NCBI GenBank assembly: GCA_963762735.1
Contig: CAVXMG010000031.1
Span: forward strand, 62,001 to 126,000
DNA: 64,000 nt
Reading direction: 5' to 3'
Source: DASXKD01 sp963762735
Lineage (GTDB): Bacteria; Actinomycetota; Actinomycetes; Streptosporangiales; Streptosporangiaceae
Part shown: positions 1 to 9,048 of the stretch, piece by piece
Position numbering within the stretch: position 1 is the first letter of the stretch
Layout: every line of letters starts with the position of its first letter
Notes under the pieces: generated by a model
Database searches by the model: none
What the model was told of the DNA's origin: nothing
Seen by the model: only the letters and a program-made list of their open reading frames with translations
Made by a program: the position numbers and the translations under genes

Positions 1-1
1 G

Positions 2-816
2 CTGCACGCCTGCCTCGCCGAGCAGGCGCTGAATGCGGGGGACCTGGCTGCGGCCACCGACGAGGTGCTGGCCGGGCTCGGCGGCGCTGGAGGGCACAGC
101 CTGGTCCGACGCGGAGATCCGGCTGCTCGCCGCCGGTGCCAGGGCCGCCGCGGACCTCGCAGGCGCTGCCCGAGGCGGCGCGGCCCAGGGATATGGCGGA
201 ACTCTGGGAGCCGACGGCGGCCACGTTCGCCGCCCGGGCCAAGGCCATCTGGCGGCCGCACGGCGGCGGCGGCCTGCCGTTGCCGCGTTCGGGCTGCTGG
301 CCGCGGCCGAGCAGGCCCGCCAGCACGGCGCCGATGACCGGGCGACGTGGCGGGGCGTGGCCGAATGCCTGGCAGGCGGCGGGCCAGCCGTACCGGGAGG
401 CATACGCGCGGCTGCGCGAGGCCGAGGCCGCAGTCCGGGCCGGGCGGCGGGACCAGGCCGTCCGGGCCCTGGCCACCGGCCAGGCCCTGGCCCGCGGGCT
501 GCCGTCAGCGCCGTTGCTCCGCCTGGCCGGGGAACTGGCCCGGCGGGCGCGGCTGGCCGCGCGGCCCCGGCAGCCGGACCCGGGGCCGCTGTGGGCCCGG
601 CGCGGTTTGACCTGACCGGGCGGGAGACCGAGGTGCTGGCCCTGCTCACCAAGGGGGACAGCAACCGCCAGATCGCGCGCGCGCTGTTCATCAGCGAGCG
701 GACGGTCGCCGTGCATGTGTCCCGGATTCTTGACAAGCTGGGGGTACGAAACCGCACCGAGGCGGCAATGGTCGGCGCCCGGCTGGCGTTCGCCCAGCCC
801 CCCCGCAGGCACGGCC
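2..816 (+). pseudogene. LuxR-family regulator, 3' part, multiply frameshifted
   Basis: This is a decayed C-terminal part of a large LuxR (MalT/LAL-type) transcription regulator. Helical-repeat-like peptide jumps between frames: frame 2 at about 2-90 (LHACLAEQALNAGDLAAA), frame 3 at 93-165, frame 1 at 163-255 (DMAELWEPTAATFAARAKAI), frame 3 at 282-370 (FGLLAAAEQARQHGADD), frame 1 at 370-590, and frame 3 at 600-810. The last piece is a clear LuxR helix-turn-helix beginning LTGRETEVLALLTKGDSNRQ and ending near KLGVRNRTEA. The gene starts before the window. At least five frame changes in about 800 bases make it non-functional unless they are sequencing indels. The HTH identity is firm; the full-length architecture is inferred. 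Confidence 0.75.
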
Positions 817-879
817 CGAGGACCGGCATGCGCAACCCGAGGAGGAGCGCCAGTGGACGCGGAACTTCGATAGGAAATG

Positions 880-1324
880 ACCCAGCCACCTGGTATTTCG
901 CGCCGACCGGCTACGACAAGGTCGCCGCCGGGCTCGGGCAGCCGGTGCCCCGTTCGCGATCGACGTCATCGCGCCGCTCCAGGGCCGGCTCGTGCTGCAC
1001 CCCCAGGCCGCGGGAAAGGTGGCACTGACGCTGCCGATCAGCCCGGTCGGCTGGAACCCCAGCGGCGTCTGCTGGCCCAAGTCACCGTTGCTGTACGTCT
1101 CGTCGGCGACCGGTCCCACCCACGCCAACCCCGGATACACCCTGGCCCGCGGCTACCAGCTGGCCGCGCTGGAGGAGGAGATCCTCACCGCGATGGCGCA
1201 GGGCGGCATCGTCACGGTCATGCTGGACGAGGCCCTGGGCAAGGGGATGCTGTCACTCAGCGGTGCCACGCTTGCCTATGCGGTGCTCTGCCCACCCACT
1301 GCGGCACCTACCGCGGCTGGCTGA
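880..1324 (+). pseudogene. Relic of an unrecognised gene, one frameshift
   Basis: Protein-like reading begins in frame 3 (DPATWYFAPTGYDKVAAGLG) and continues in frame 2 from about 950 (FAIDVIAPLQGRLVLHPQAA, later YTLARGYQLAALEEEILTAM) to a TGA at 1322-1324. No family is recognised. The change of frame between about 940 and 950 and the absence of a convincing start suggest a broken gene, possibly decaying with the LuxR relic just upstream. It could be an intact short ORF read only in frame 2 from ATG 992, but the upstream protein-like sequence argues against that. Confidence 0.4.
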
Positions 1325-1523
1325 TCCGCCGTCACCACCGAAACCCCTGGCAACAAACGGCGCCCTGTGTCGAGGGCGGGGTGCCGCGGAGCGTGAACTC
1401 GTGTAGACATGACGTCAGCGCGTGATTGAATGCGCGACGGGGTTTGCCCGTGCCTCGGGGGAGGCGGCGGGCGGGACGCCAACACAGGCGACGACGGACG
1501 ACCGCATGGCGCGGGAGGATTTT

Positions 1524-1874
1524 GTGGACTTGAAGCTGGAGCATCACACGACGGACGGGATCGAGGTCGTCGATGTCGAGGGCGAGATCGACGTCTATAC
1601 CGCGCCGCGGTTGCGTGAGCTTCTCATCGACCTGGTGAACGGCGGGCACTACCAGCTCGTGGTGAACATGGAGAAGGTGGAGTTCCTTGATTCCACCGGC
1701 TTGGGCGTGCTCGTCGGCGGCCTCAAGCGCGTCCGTGCGCACGACGGCTCGCTGGACCTGGTGTGCACGCAGGAGCGCATCCTGAAGATCTTCAGGATCA
1801 CCGGGCTGACCAAGGTCTTCGGCATCCATGACGGCGTGGACGAGGCCATCGCCGCCCGGAAGTCGGAGAAGTGA
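1524..1874 (+). CDS. bldG: BldG-type anti-sigma factor antagonist (STAS domain)
   Basis: A 116-residue single STAS-domain protein. These proteins bind an anti-sigma kinase and are controlled by phosphorylation; in Streptomyces BldG is needed for aerial growth and antibiotic production. The phosphorylatable serine is S57 in VEFLDSTGLGVLVGG, the same number as in BldG, and the flanks EIDVYTAPRLREL and ERILKIFRITGLTKVF are near-identical to my memory of BldG. I chose GTG 1524 because GGGAGGA lies at 1513-1519 and the protein then begins VDLKLE, as BldG begins MDL. The anti-sigma partner follows after 19 bases and hppA follows that, as in Streptomyces. Confidence 0.93.
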   Translation: MDLKLEHHTTDGIEVVDVEGEIDVYTAPRLRELLIDLVNGGHYQLVVNMEKVEFLDSTGLGVLVGGLKRVRAHDGSLDLVCTQERILKIFRITGLTKVFGIHDGVDEAIAARKSEK

Positions 1875-1893
1875 CGCCGCACCATCGCAGATC

Positions 1894-2319
1894 ATGCCCA
1901 CCGTGGAGATGACGTTCACGCCGTTGCCTGCGCATGTGCGCACGGCGCGGCTGGTAGCCACGGCCGTGGCACGGCGCAGCGGCGTGCCAGAAGCGCTGCT
2001 CGACGAGGTCCGCCTCGCCGTGGGCGAGGCATGCTCCCGCGCCGTCGAGGTGCATCAGGAGCACTGCCCAGCGGAGCCGGTCAGGGTTGCCCTGACCGGT
2101 GCCGGGGATCGGTTCGAAGTGGTGGTCACCAACACCGCCGTCGGTGACGACGGCATGACATGGCCGCCGCAGCCCGCCGATGGGCAGGATCCGGCGGCGC
2201 TGCCCGCCGAACTCGGCCTCGCGGTCATCGCCGGGCTGGCGGATGATGTCCAGGTGTCCAGGAACGGCGATGGCCTCAGCATCCGGATGAGCTGGCCGTC
2301 CGGGCCACCCGCGGGCTGA
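1894..2319 (+). CDS. Anti-sigma regulatory factor (HATPase_c_2), BldG partner
   Basis: A 141-residue GHKL-fold ATPase of the RsbW/SpoIIAB class. It should phosphorylate and sequester BldG or bind a sigma factor. The N-box region is seen as LLDEVRLAVGEACSRAVEVH (about residues 39-58), although the usual NA-x-x-H reads SRAVEVH. A C-terminal strand ends in GLSIRMSWP. The ATG at 1894 lies 19 bases after bldG, so the two are probably co-transcribed and coupled. The product corresponds to the anti-sigma-like gene that follows bldG in Streptomyces. The altered N-box leaves open weak or absent kinase activity. Confidence 0.85.
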   Translation: MPTVEMTFTPLPAHVRTARLVATAVARRSGVPEALLDEVRLAVGEACSRAVEVHQEHCPAEPVRVALTGAGDRFEVVVTNTAVGDDGMTWPPQPADGQDPAALPAELGLAVIAGLADDVQVSRNGDGLSIRMSWPSGPPAG

Positions 2320-2622
2320 CCGGCGCCCATCTGCCGGACAGGCCGGCCCGACGTACGTAACGGGCGCCGTCACCGGGACAGACGCGCTGGCGGTGGGCAT
2401 GAGCGACCGATTTGTGGTTACCTTGGCATGACCAAACGCATCGCGCTGCCCTGGCGGAACTGACCCCGCCTCGCCATCCGCTGGCGGGCATGCGTAGACT
2501 CCCGGGTCTGTCCTGGTGGCATTTGCCTTTATCCAGTGTGCTCCGCGCCTGGATGCCGTGGCCGTTGCCCGGGGGGCGTTACCCCGCGCGCGAAGACCCG
2601 TGCGCTTGTCGAGGAGGACTTG
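2320..2622. other. Intergenic region before hppA
   Basis: About 300 bases between the anti-sigma gene and hppA. I see no gene-like reading and no convincing promoter hexamers. The only clear element is the hppA ribosome-binding site GAGGAGGA at 2611-2618, five bases before the start. The length suggests that hppA has its own promoter rather than reading through from bldG. Confidence 0.5.
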
Positions 2623-5013
2623 ATGACAGGGCATAACCTCGCCGCAGGCGGTGGTGCGGTGGGCGTAACCGGCGCCAACCTCACCTGGGTGGTTGTGATC
2701 GCCGTCATCGCGCTGCTTGCGCTCGCCGTGGCGGGCTGGCTGGTGCGGGACGTGCTCGCGGCCAGCCAGGGCACGGAAAAGATGCAGGAAATCGCCAAGG
2801 CAATCCAGGAGGGCGCGGGCGCTTACCTGCGGCGCCAGTTCAAGACCCTCGGCGTCTTCGTGGTCGCGATCTTCTTCGTGCTCTTGCTGCTGCCCGCCGA
2901 CGATGCGGCGGTTCGCTGGGGCCGCTCGGCGTTCTTCCTGGTCGGCGCCCTGTTCTCCGCGCTGACTGGGTTCACCGGCATGTCGCTGGCGGTGCGCGGC
3001 AACGTCCGGGTCGCGGCCGCCGCCCGCGCCGGCGCCGCGGGTGAGCGGCCCGCCATGCGGATCGCGTTCCGCACCGGTGGCGTGGCCGGCATGTTCACCG
3101 TAGGGCTCGGCCTGTTCGGCGCGGCGCTCGTGGTGATCCTCTACAAGGCGAACGCGCCGAGCGTGCTGGAGGGCTTCGGCTTCGGCGCGGCGCTGCTCGC
3201 CATGTTCATGCGTGTCGGCGGCGGCATCTTCACCAAGGCCGCCGACGTCGGCGCCGACCTGGTGGGCAAGGTCGAGAAGGGCATCCCCGAAGACGACCCG
3301 CGCAACGCCGCCACCATCGCCGACAACGTCGGCGACAACGTGGGCGACTGCGCCGGCATGGCGGCGGACCTGTTCGAGTCCTACGCGGTGATGCTGGTCG
3401 CCTCCCTGATCCTCGGCAAGGCCGCGTTCGGCAATGACGGCCTGGTCTTCCCGCTGATCGTGCCGATGCTCGGCGTGATCACCGCGGTGATCGGCATCTT
3501 CGTGGTGGCACCCCGCAAGAACGACCGCAGCGGCATGACCGCGATCAACCGTGGCTTCTTCATCTCCGCGGTCATCTCGCTGATCCTGGTCGTGGCCGCG
3601 TCCTTCATCTACCTGCCTGCGAAGTTCAGCGAGCTCAAGGGCGTCACCGACCACGCGATCCTGAGCCACGGCGGCAACCCCCGGTGGCTGGCCATCGGCG
3701 CGGTGCTGATCGGCCTGGTGCTGGCCAGCGCCATCCAGTTGCTCACCGGGTACTTCACCGAGACCAACCGCAAGCCGGTCAGGGAGATCGGGGAAAGCTC
3801 ACTGACCGGCGCGGCGACCGTGATCCTCTCCGGCATCTCGGTGGGCCTGGAGTCGGCCGTCTACTCGGCCCTGCTGATCGGCGGGGCCGTCTACGCCGCG
3901 TTCCTGCTCGGCACCGGCAACCCGACCCTCGCACTGTTCGCGGTGGCACTGGCCGGCACCGGCCTGCTCACCACCGTCGGCGTCATCGTGTCCATGGACA
4001 CCTTCGGCCCGGTCTCCGACAACGCCCAGGGCATCGCCGAGATGTCAGGCGACGTGGAGGGCGAGGGCGCGGTCGTGCTCACCCGCCTGGACGCGGTGGG
4101 CAACACCACCAAGGCGATCACCAAGGGGATCGCCATCGCGACCGCGGTGCTCGCCGCCACCGCTCTGTTCGGCTCGTTCCGCACCACCGTGGTGGCAGCC
4201 CTCGGCAAGGCGGGGAGCACGTTCAGCCTGTCGGTCGACCGGCCCAACGTGCTCGTCGGCGTCATGATCGGCGCTTGCGTCGTGTTCTTCTTCTCCGGGC
4301 TGTTGATCATGGCGGTGGGCCGGGCGGCCGGCCGGGTCGTCTACGAGGTGCGCGAACAGTTCCGCAACCACCCGGGGATCATGGACTACACCGAGAAGCC
4401 TGAGTACGGCCGTGTGGTGGACATCTGCACCAAGGACTCGCTGCGGGAACTGGCCACCCCGGGCCTGATGGCGGTGCTGGTGCCGATCGCGGTCGGTTTC
4501 GCGTTCGGCTACGCCACGCTGGGCGCCTACCTGGCCGGGGCGATCGCGGCAGGTGCGCTGATGGCGGTGTTCCTCGCGAACTCCGGCGGCGCCTGGGACA
4601 ACGCGAAGAAGCTGGTCGAGGACGGGAACTACGGGGGCAAGGGCTCGGAGGCGCACGCCGCCACGGTCATCGGTGACACCGTGGGTGACCCGTTCAAGGA
4701 CACCGCCGGTCCCGCGATCAACCCGCTGCTCAAGGTGATGAACCTGGTCTCGCTGCTGGTCGCCACCAGCGTGGTCAAGTACAGCCACAACGTCGGCCTG
4801 CGGACCGGCGTGGCACTCGTCGCCGTAGCGATCGTGGTGGCCGCCGTCGTGATCTCCAAGCGCCGCTCGACCAGTGCGGCCTCGGGCGGATCCGGTGACG
4901 CCGCCGCCGCGGTGGCGGCACCGGGCCCGGACAGCGCGCCGGCGCCCCGCCCGTCCGGTGACGGAACCAATGGGACCGCCCCGGCGGAGCAAGCCCAGCA
5001 GCGGACGCCCTAG
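2623..5013 (+). CDS. hppA: Membrane-bound proton-translocating pyrophosphatase, K+-independent type
   Basis: A 796-residue integral membrane enzyme that hydrolyses pyrophosphate and pumps protons. The PPi-binding loop is seen as DVGADLVGKVEKG followed by NVGDNVGDCAGMAADLFES, and the second acidic loop as VIGDTVGDPFKDTAGPAINP. About 16 hydrophobic segments run through the chain. The subtype marker reads GNTTKAITKG: a lysine where K+-dependent enzymes have alanine (GNTTAA), which places it in the K+-independent, H+-pumping class. ATG 2623 has GAGGAGGA at 2611-2618. The C-terminus carries an unusual tail of about 50 Ala/Pro/Gly-rich residues after the last helix. The gene order after bldG is conserved in Streptomyces. 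Confidence 0.96.
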   Translation: MTGHNLAAGGGAVGVTGANLTWVVVIAVIALLALAVAGWLVRDVLAASQGTEKMQEIAKAIQEGAGAYLRRQFKTLGVFVVAIFFVLLLLPADDAAVRWGRSAFFLVGALFSALTGFTGMSLAVRGNVRVAAAARAGAAGERPAMRIAFRTGGVAGMFTVGLGLFGAALVVILYKANAPSVLEGFGFGAALLAMFMRVGGGIFTKAADVGADLVGKVEKGIPEDDPRNAATIADNVGDNVGDCAGMAADLFESYAVMLVASLILGKAAFGNDGLVFPLIVPMLGVITAVIGIFVVAPRKNDRSGMTAINRGFFISAVISLILVVAASFIYLPAKFSELKGVTDHAILSHGGNPRWLAIGAVLIGLVLASAIQLLTGYFTETNRKPVREIGESSLTGAATVILSGISVGLESAVYSALLIGGAVYAAFLLGTGNPTLALFAVALAGTGLLTTVGVIVSMDTFGPVSDNAQGIAEMSGDVEGEGAVVLTRLDAVGNTTKAITKGIAIATAVLAATALFGSFRTTVVAALGKAGSTFSLSVDRPNVLVGVMIGACVVFFFSGLLIMAVGRAAGRVVYEVREQFRNHPGIMDYTEKPEYGRVVDICTKDSLRELATPGLMAVLVPIAVGFAFGYATLGAYLAGAIAAGALMAVFLANSGGAWDNAKKLVEDGNYGGKGSEAHAATVIGDTVGDPFKDTAGPAINPLLKVMNLVSLLVATSVVKYSHNVGLRTGVALVAVAIVVAAVVISKRRSTSAASGGSGDAAAAVAAPGPDSAPAPRPSGDGTNGTAPAEQAQQRTP

Positions 5014-5035
5014 CACTTCCGCCCCCGGGCGCGTT

Positions 5036-5091
5036 TGTCGTCGTTGTGGCAGCCACGACACTCTTATGTCGTGACTGCCACAACGACGACA
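5036..5091. terminator. 25-bp inverted repeat after hppA
   Basis: Arms 5036-5060 and 5067-5091 pair at 24 of 25 positions around the 6-base loop CTCTTA; the single mismatch is C opposite A. It starts 22 bases after the hppA stop and has no T-tract, which is usual for actinobacterial terminators. The length of the arms is well above a normal terminator stem, so an operator or repeat role is possible. Confidence 0.7.
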
Positions 5092-5289
5092 TTCAATTTC
5101 GGGATGGGGGCGTGGGCCAGGCCGTCTGCTCGATAGTCAGCCGAGGGCCTGGTCGGCGGGGTCGGCGTTTTCGGATCTGGCACGCCACCCCCAGGAGCCA
5201 TATCGCCATGATCAACAATGGGAAAGGGCCGGAGGGGCCGGGCCGCGGCGCCCCCTGACCACGGTTCACGGGCTGGAGAGGTGAGGGCG

Positions 5290-5796
5290 ATGGGCAGCGG
5301 GCACACGCTCCTGGTGCTCCGGCACGCCAAGGCGGCGGGTGAGCCGGGGGTCAACGACATGGAACGCCCGCTGACCGGCCGGGGCCGCCGGGACGCCGAC
5401 GCGGCAGGCCAGTGGCTGGTCGCCCGTGGCGTTACACCCGACCTGGTGCTCTGTTCCTCCGCCCGGCGCGCCAGGGAGACCTGGGCACGGGTAAGCGCGG
5501 CGCTCGGGGCGGCGGCGCCCGGTGAGAACGCCGTGAGCTTCGAGGCCCGGGTGTACGACGCGGGCACCCAGGACCTGCTGGACCTGGTCAACGAGCAGCC
5601 GGACGAGGCGCACACCGTGCTCACGGTGGGCCACAACCCGGCCTCGCTGTACCTGGTCGCCTGGCTCACCGGGCGCTCCGACATCGCCTTCCCCGCGTGC
5701 GCGCTTGCCGTTGTGGGGCTCGGCGAAAGCTGGGCCGCCGCGGCACCCGGCGGCGGGGAACTGGCCGATCTGTGGACCCCGCACGCAGGGGAGTGA
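5290..5796 (+). CDS. SixA-like histidine phosphatase
   Basis: A 168-residue histidine-phosphatase-superfamily protein close to SixA phosphohistidine phosphatase. The phosphate-accepting motif LRHAK (His12) is near the N-terminus and the second histidine lies in TVGHNPASLYL. The short form without the large insertion of phosphoglycerate mutases fits SixA. I chose ATG 5290, preceded by GGAGAGGTGAGGG; an in-frame GTG at 5281 is also possible. It converges with serB, leaving only 23 bases between the stops. The physiological substrate cannot be read from the sequence. Confidence 0.82.
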   Translation: MGSGHTLLVLRHAKAAGEPGVNDMERPLTGRGRRDADAAGQWLVARGVTPDLVLCSSARRARETWARVSAALGAAAPGENAVSFEARVYDAGTQDLLDLVNEQPDEAHTVLTVGHNPASLYLVAWLTGRSDIAFPACALAVVGLGESWAAAAPGGGELADLWTPHAGE

Positions 5797-5819
5797 CCGG
5801 GCCCGGGTGCCCTCGATCA

Positions 5820-7031
5820 CTAGCGGTGGAACCGGCGCCGCTCAAGCACCTGGGCCGTCGCGGCCACTACCTCGTCCCTGGACACCCCGAGCAGGTAGAG
5901 CACGGTGTCCAGGTACGGCACGCTCACCGACGCGTCGGCGGCGTCCCGGACGGCCTGCTTGGCGTTGAAGGCGATCCCCATGCCCGCGGCGGCGATCATG
6001 TCGAGGTCGTTGGCGCCGTCCCCGACCGCGACGGTCTGGCTGAGCGGAACCCCGGCCCGATCCGCGAACTGCCGCAGCGCCGCCGCCTTGCCCGCGCGGT
6101 CGATCACCGGCCCGGTCAGCTTGCCGGTCAGCTTCCCCTCGGCGATCTCCAGAGTGTTGGCCGCCGCGAAGTCCAGCCCGAGGCCGGCCGCGAGGCTCTC
6201 GGTGAGCTGCGTGAATCCCCCGCTCACGATGCCGCAGCGGAACCCCAGGTGCTGCAGCGTCCGGATCAGGGTGCGGGCGCCCGGCGCGAGCTGGATCTCC
6301 TCGCGCACCTCGTCGAGCACGCTTGCGTCCAGGCCGGCCAGCAGCGCCACCCGCTCGCGCAGCGAGGTCGCGAAGTCGGCCTCCCCGCGCATCGCCGCGG
6401 CGGTGATCTTGGCAACCTGTTCCGCGCAACCTGCCCGGGCCGCCAGCAGGTCGATCACCTCGGCGGAGATCAGGGTGGAGTCCACGTCCATGACGATGAG
6501 CCGCATGGCGCGCCGGTGCAGCCCGCCGCGCTGGACCGCCACGTCGACCCCTTGCTCGGCCGCCTCGCGGGTCAGCGCCGCCCGCAGGCCGTCCGGGTCG
6601 GCCCCCGACACGTCGAGCTCGATGCAGGTCACCGGCCGGTCGGCGAGCCGGTCGATCCGGTCGATGTTCGCCCCGCTCGCGGCGATCCGGCTGGCGATCG
6701 CGGCGACCGCGCTCGGCAGCAGTGGGCTGCCCATGACGGTGACGTGCAGCCGCCCGCGGCGCCGGGGCAACTCACCCCAGCCGGTGGTGATCTCCGCTTC
6801 CAGGTCCAGATCGGCGGCGAGGGCCCGGACCGCCCGGTGAATCCCGGTGAGGTCGGGGTCGCCCTCGCAGGCCAGCAGTACGCCGAGGACCAGGCGCCCG
6901 CGGATGACCACCTGCTCGATGTCCGCGACAGCCAGATCGTGGGCGGCCAGGTCGGAGAACAGCCTGGAGGTGACCCCGGGCCGGTCACGGCCGGTCAGGG
7001 TCACCAGGACGGTGGTTCGGCCAGCAGTCAT
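5820..7031 (-). CDS. serB: Phosphoserine phosphatase with N-terminal ACT domains
   Basis: A 403-residue HAD-family phosphatase that makes serine from phosphoserine. Residues 1-165 form two ACT-like regulatory domains (beginning VLVTLTGRDRPGVTSRLFSD). The catalytic HAD core follows with MDVDSTLI (nucleophile Asp182, acid Asp184), the GIVSGGFTQL motif and the Mg-binding VGDGANDLDMI. This layout matches mycobacterial SerB2, where serine feeds back through the ACT domains. It is the last gene of a minus-strand run after an SDR and a QueA-like gene, 78 bases downstream of the latter. Confidence 0.92.
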   Translation of the reverse strand: MTAGRTTVLVTLTGRDRPGVTSRLFSDLAAHDLAVADIEQVVIRGRLVLGVLLACEGDPDLTGIHRAVRALAADLDLEAEITTGWGELPRRRGRLHVTVMGSPLLPSAVAAIASRIAASGANIDRIDRLADRPVTCIELDVSGADPDGLRAALTREAAEQGVDVAVQRGGLHRRAMRLIVMDVDSTLISAEVIDLLAARAGCAEQVAKITAAAMRGEADFATSLRERVALLAGLDASVLDEVREEIQLAPGARTLIRTLQHLGFRCGIVSGGFTQLTESLAAGLGLDFAAANTLEIAEGKLTGKLTGPVIDRAGKAAALRQFADRAGVPLSQTVAVGDGANDLDMIAAAGMGIAFNAKQAVRDAADASVSVPYLDTVLYLLGVSRDEVVAATAQVLERRRFHR

Positions 7032-7109
7032 CGCGCGTAACGCTACCGCCGCCCGGCCCCTCCTCCGGCCGCCGGGGGCGGTGCCGCCGCCCCGGCGCCG
7101 CCGGAAACG

Positions 7110-8138
7110 TCAAGGCAGGAGCAGGTGCACGTCGCCGAACTCGTGCCAGAGGTAGGAATGTTCCACCGCGGCGGCGTAACACCTGCGCAGCAGGCTGGCC
7201 CCGGCGAAAGCGTTCAGCATCAAAAGATGTGTGGAGCGCGGTTCGTGCAGTCCGGTGAACAGCGCATCAACCACCCTCGGGGGGGTTTGCGGTGTCACCA
7301 GGTGGTGCGTCCAGCCAGCGGATGCGGGCAGCGGGCCGCCGGTCCCCTGCTCCCTGGCGGCCGCCGCCGTCTCCAGCGCCCGCACGACCGTGGTGCCGAC
7401 GGCGACCACCCGGCCGCCGGCCTGCCGGGTCGCGTCGACCAGCCGGGCCGTGGCCGGCGGGATGTCATAGGGCTCGGGATACGGCTCCTCGTCGCCTTCC
7501 AGCGAGGACACACCGGTGTGCAGGGTGAGCGGCGCGATCGTCACGCCGCGCACCACCAGCCGGGCGATCGTCTCCGCGGTGAACGGCCGGCTGGCGCTCG
7601 GCATCTCGGCGCTGCCCGGCGTGCTGGCGAAGACGGTCTGGTACGCCTGCGCGGGCCAGTCCGAAGCCACGTAGGAGTAGTGGATGTACGAGCCGTGCCG
7701 CAGCAGGTAGGGCACCACCGCGGTGGACAGCCGCACCCGCCACAGCCGCCCGGTGACCCGCTCGGCCAGGGTCGCCACCGCACCGCCGGGCAGTGGCAGC
7801 GCCTGGCCAGGCGAGCCGCCGGGGAAAGGCTGGGTGGCGTGGCCGCGCACGGCCCGCAGTTCGGCCAGCCAGCTACCGTCCGGAAGGGAGGTGGAGAAGT
7901 GCATGACCAGGCCAAGGCCACAGCGGACCGCGGCCGGCAGCGTGGCCGAGGTGTTGACCACGAGCAGGTCCCCGGGCAGCAGCAGGCCAGGCAGGCCGGT
8001 GAACGGGTGGTGGGTGATCTCGCCGGTCCGGCGCCGGCTGACCATCATCCGGACCGCGTCCCTGGGAATGCCGCGTGCCTCCGGTGGCTCGCTGGCCTCC
8101 AGGGCAGGCGGCAGCTCGAAGCCGGCCAGGACCGTCAT
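7110..8138 (-). CDS. QueA-like SAM:tRNA ribosyltransferase-isomerase family protein
   Basis: A 342-residue homologue of QueA, which transfers the ribosyl part of S-adenosylmethionine to 7-aminomethyl-deazaguanine in tRNA. Family landmarks are LLLPGDLLVVNTSATLPA near residue 50, the LHTGVSSLEGDEEPYPEPY region and the THLLMLNAFAG stretch near the end. The length is close to E. coli QueA. The ATG overlaps the stop of the upstream SDR gene (ATGA), so translation is coupled. Other queuosine genes are not seen nearby and many actinomycetes lack queuosine, so the true substrate may differ. Confidence 0.75.
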   Translation of the reverse strand: MTVLAGFELPPALEASEPPEARGIPRDAVRMMVSRRRTGEITHHPFTGLPGLLLPGDLLVVNTSATLPAAVRCGLGLVMHFSTSLPDGSWLAELRAVRGHATQPFPGGSPGQALPLPGGAVATLAERVTGRLWRVRLSTAVVPYLLRHGSYIHYSYVASDWPAQAYQTVFASTPGSAEMPSASRPFTAETIARLVVRGVTIAPLTLHTGVSSLEGDEEPYPEPYDIPPATARLVDATRQAGGRVVAVGTTVVRALETAAAAREQGTGGPLPASAGWTHHLVTPQTPPRVVDALFTGLHEPRSTHLLMLNAFAGASLLRRCYAAAVEHSYLWHEFGDVHLLLP

Positions 8139-8926
8139 GACCGCATCGCGGGCTCGGCGACCTCCGCCTGGTCGCCGGCGGGCATGAGATCGGCGGCACG
8201 GTAACGCCCGCTCGGCATGCGCTCTGCGATCAGCCGCCGGAACGCGGGCACCACCGACTCCGGCAGCGGCCGGTCGGAGATGTCCTCGCCGGGGAACGCG
8301 TCCTGGTGCATCTGGGTGCGCAGGTCTCCCGGGTCCACCCGCCAGACCCGGACGGCGACTTCCTCGGCGGCGAGCACGTTGCAGGCCTGCTCCAGCGCGG
8401 CCTTGGCCGCGCCGTAGCCGCCCCACCCCGCGTACGCCTCGACCGCGGCGTCGGAGGTGACGCTGAGCACGGCGCCGCCGCGCTCGCGCAGGGCGGGCAG
8501 CAGCATCTGGGTGAGCGCGATCGGGGCGATCACGTTCACCTCGAAGGCCGTGCGCAGTTCGTCGAGCGGGAAGTCGGAGACGGCAGGGAGCGGGCTCGGG
8601 CCCAGCGTGCCCGCGTTGTTGATGAGCAGGTCCGGGCCGCCAAGGACCTCGGCCGCGCGGCGCAGGTCGCCGCGGTGAGCCGGGTCGGTGATGTCCCCGG
8701 CGAGCGCGGTGACGACCGCGCCGGCCGGCAGCCCGGCCATGGCCGCGCGCAGCGCCGCCCCGTCCCTCGCGTCCACCACCAGCCGGTATCCGTCTTCGGC
8801 CAGCGCACGCGCAAGCGCGCGGCCGAGCCCGCGGGAGGCTCCGGTCACCACGGCGACGCGGGCGGCCCCGGCGATGCCCTGGGTGTGGGCCGGGCCGGTG
8901 CCGTTGTCAGCATGCATATCGGTCAT
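8135..8926 (-). CDS. Short-chain dehydrogenase/reductase
   Basis: A 263-residue SDR with a Rossmann fold. The nucleotide-binding motif is VVTGASRGLGRAL, the NNAG motif is present, and the catalytic Ser and Tyr-x-x-x-Lys are in VTSDAAVEAYAGWGGYGAAK. I chose ATG 8926 (MTDMHADN); a second ATG at 8917 is possible. It is the first gene of a minus-strand operon and overlaps the QueA-like gene by four bases. The substrate is unknown. The 122 bases upstream are shared with the divergent GAF kinase gene. Confidence 0.85.
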   Translation of the reverse strand: MTDMHADNGTGPAHTQGIAGAARVAVVTGASRGLGRALARALAEDGYRLVVDARDGAALRAAMAGLPAGAVVTALAGDITDPAHRGDLRRAAEVLGGPDLLINNAGTLGPSPLPAVSDFPLDELRTAFEVNVIAPIALTQMLLPALRERGGAVLSVTSDAAVEAYAGWGGYGAAKAALEQACNVLAAEEVAVRVWRVDPGDLRTQMHQDAFPGEDISDRPLPESVVPAFRRLIAERMPSGRYRAADLMPAGDQAEVAEPAMRS

Positions 8927-9048
8927 GTCAGCCACGCTAGGCAGGACCGCCGGTGGCCGCATCGGCCGTGCGGTCCGGCTCGCCTGCGACGTTGGTCCTA
9001 GGACCGGCGCCCGATCCGCGCGGCCGCCCGCGCCGGTAACGTCGTGTC

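Noticed and set aside
1798..3669. Long minus-strand ORF opposite bldG/hppA (and similar long ORFs opposite the two permeases, 20871-22556 and 22692-25304).
   Set aside because: They mirror the GC3 bias of the true genes, are rich in His/Arg/Asp/Gly without domains, and lie opposite genes with clear families.
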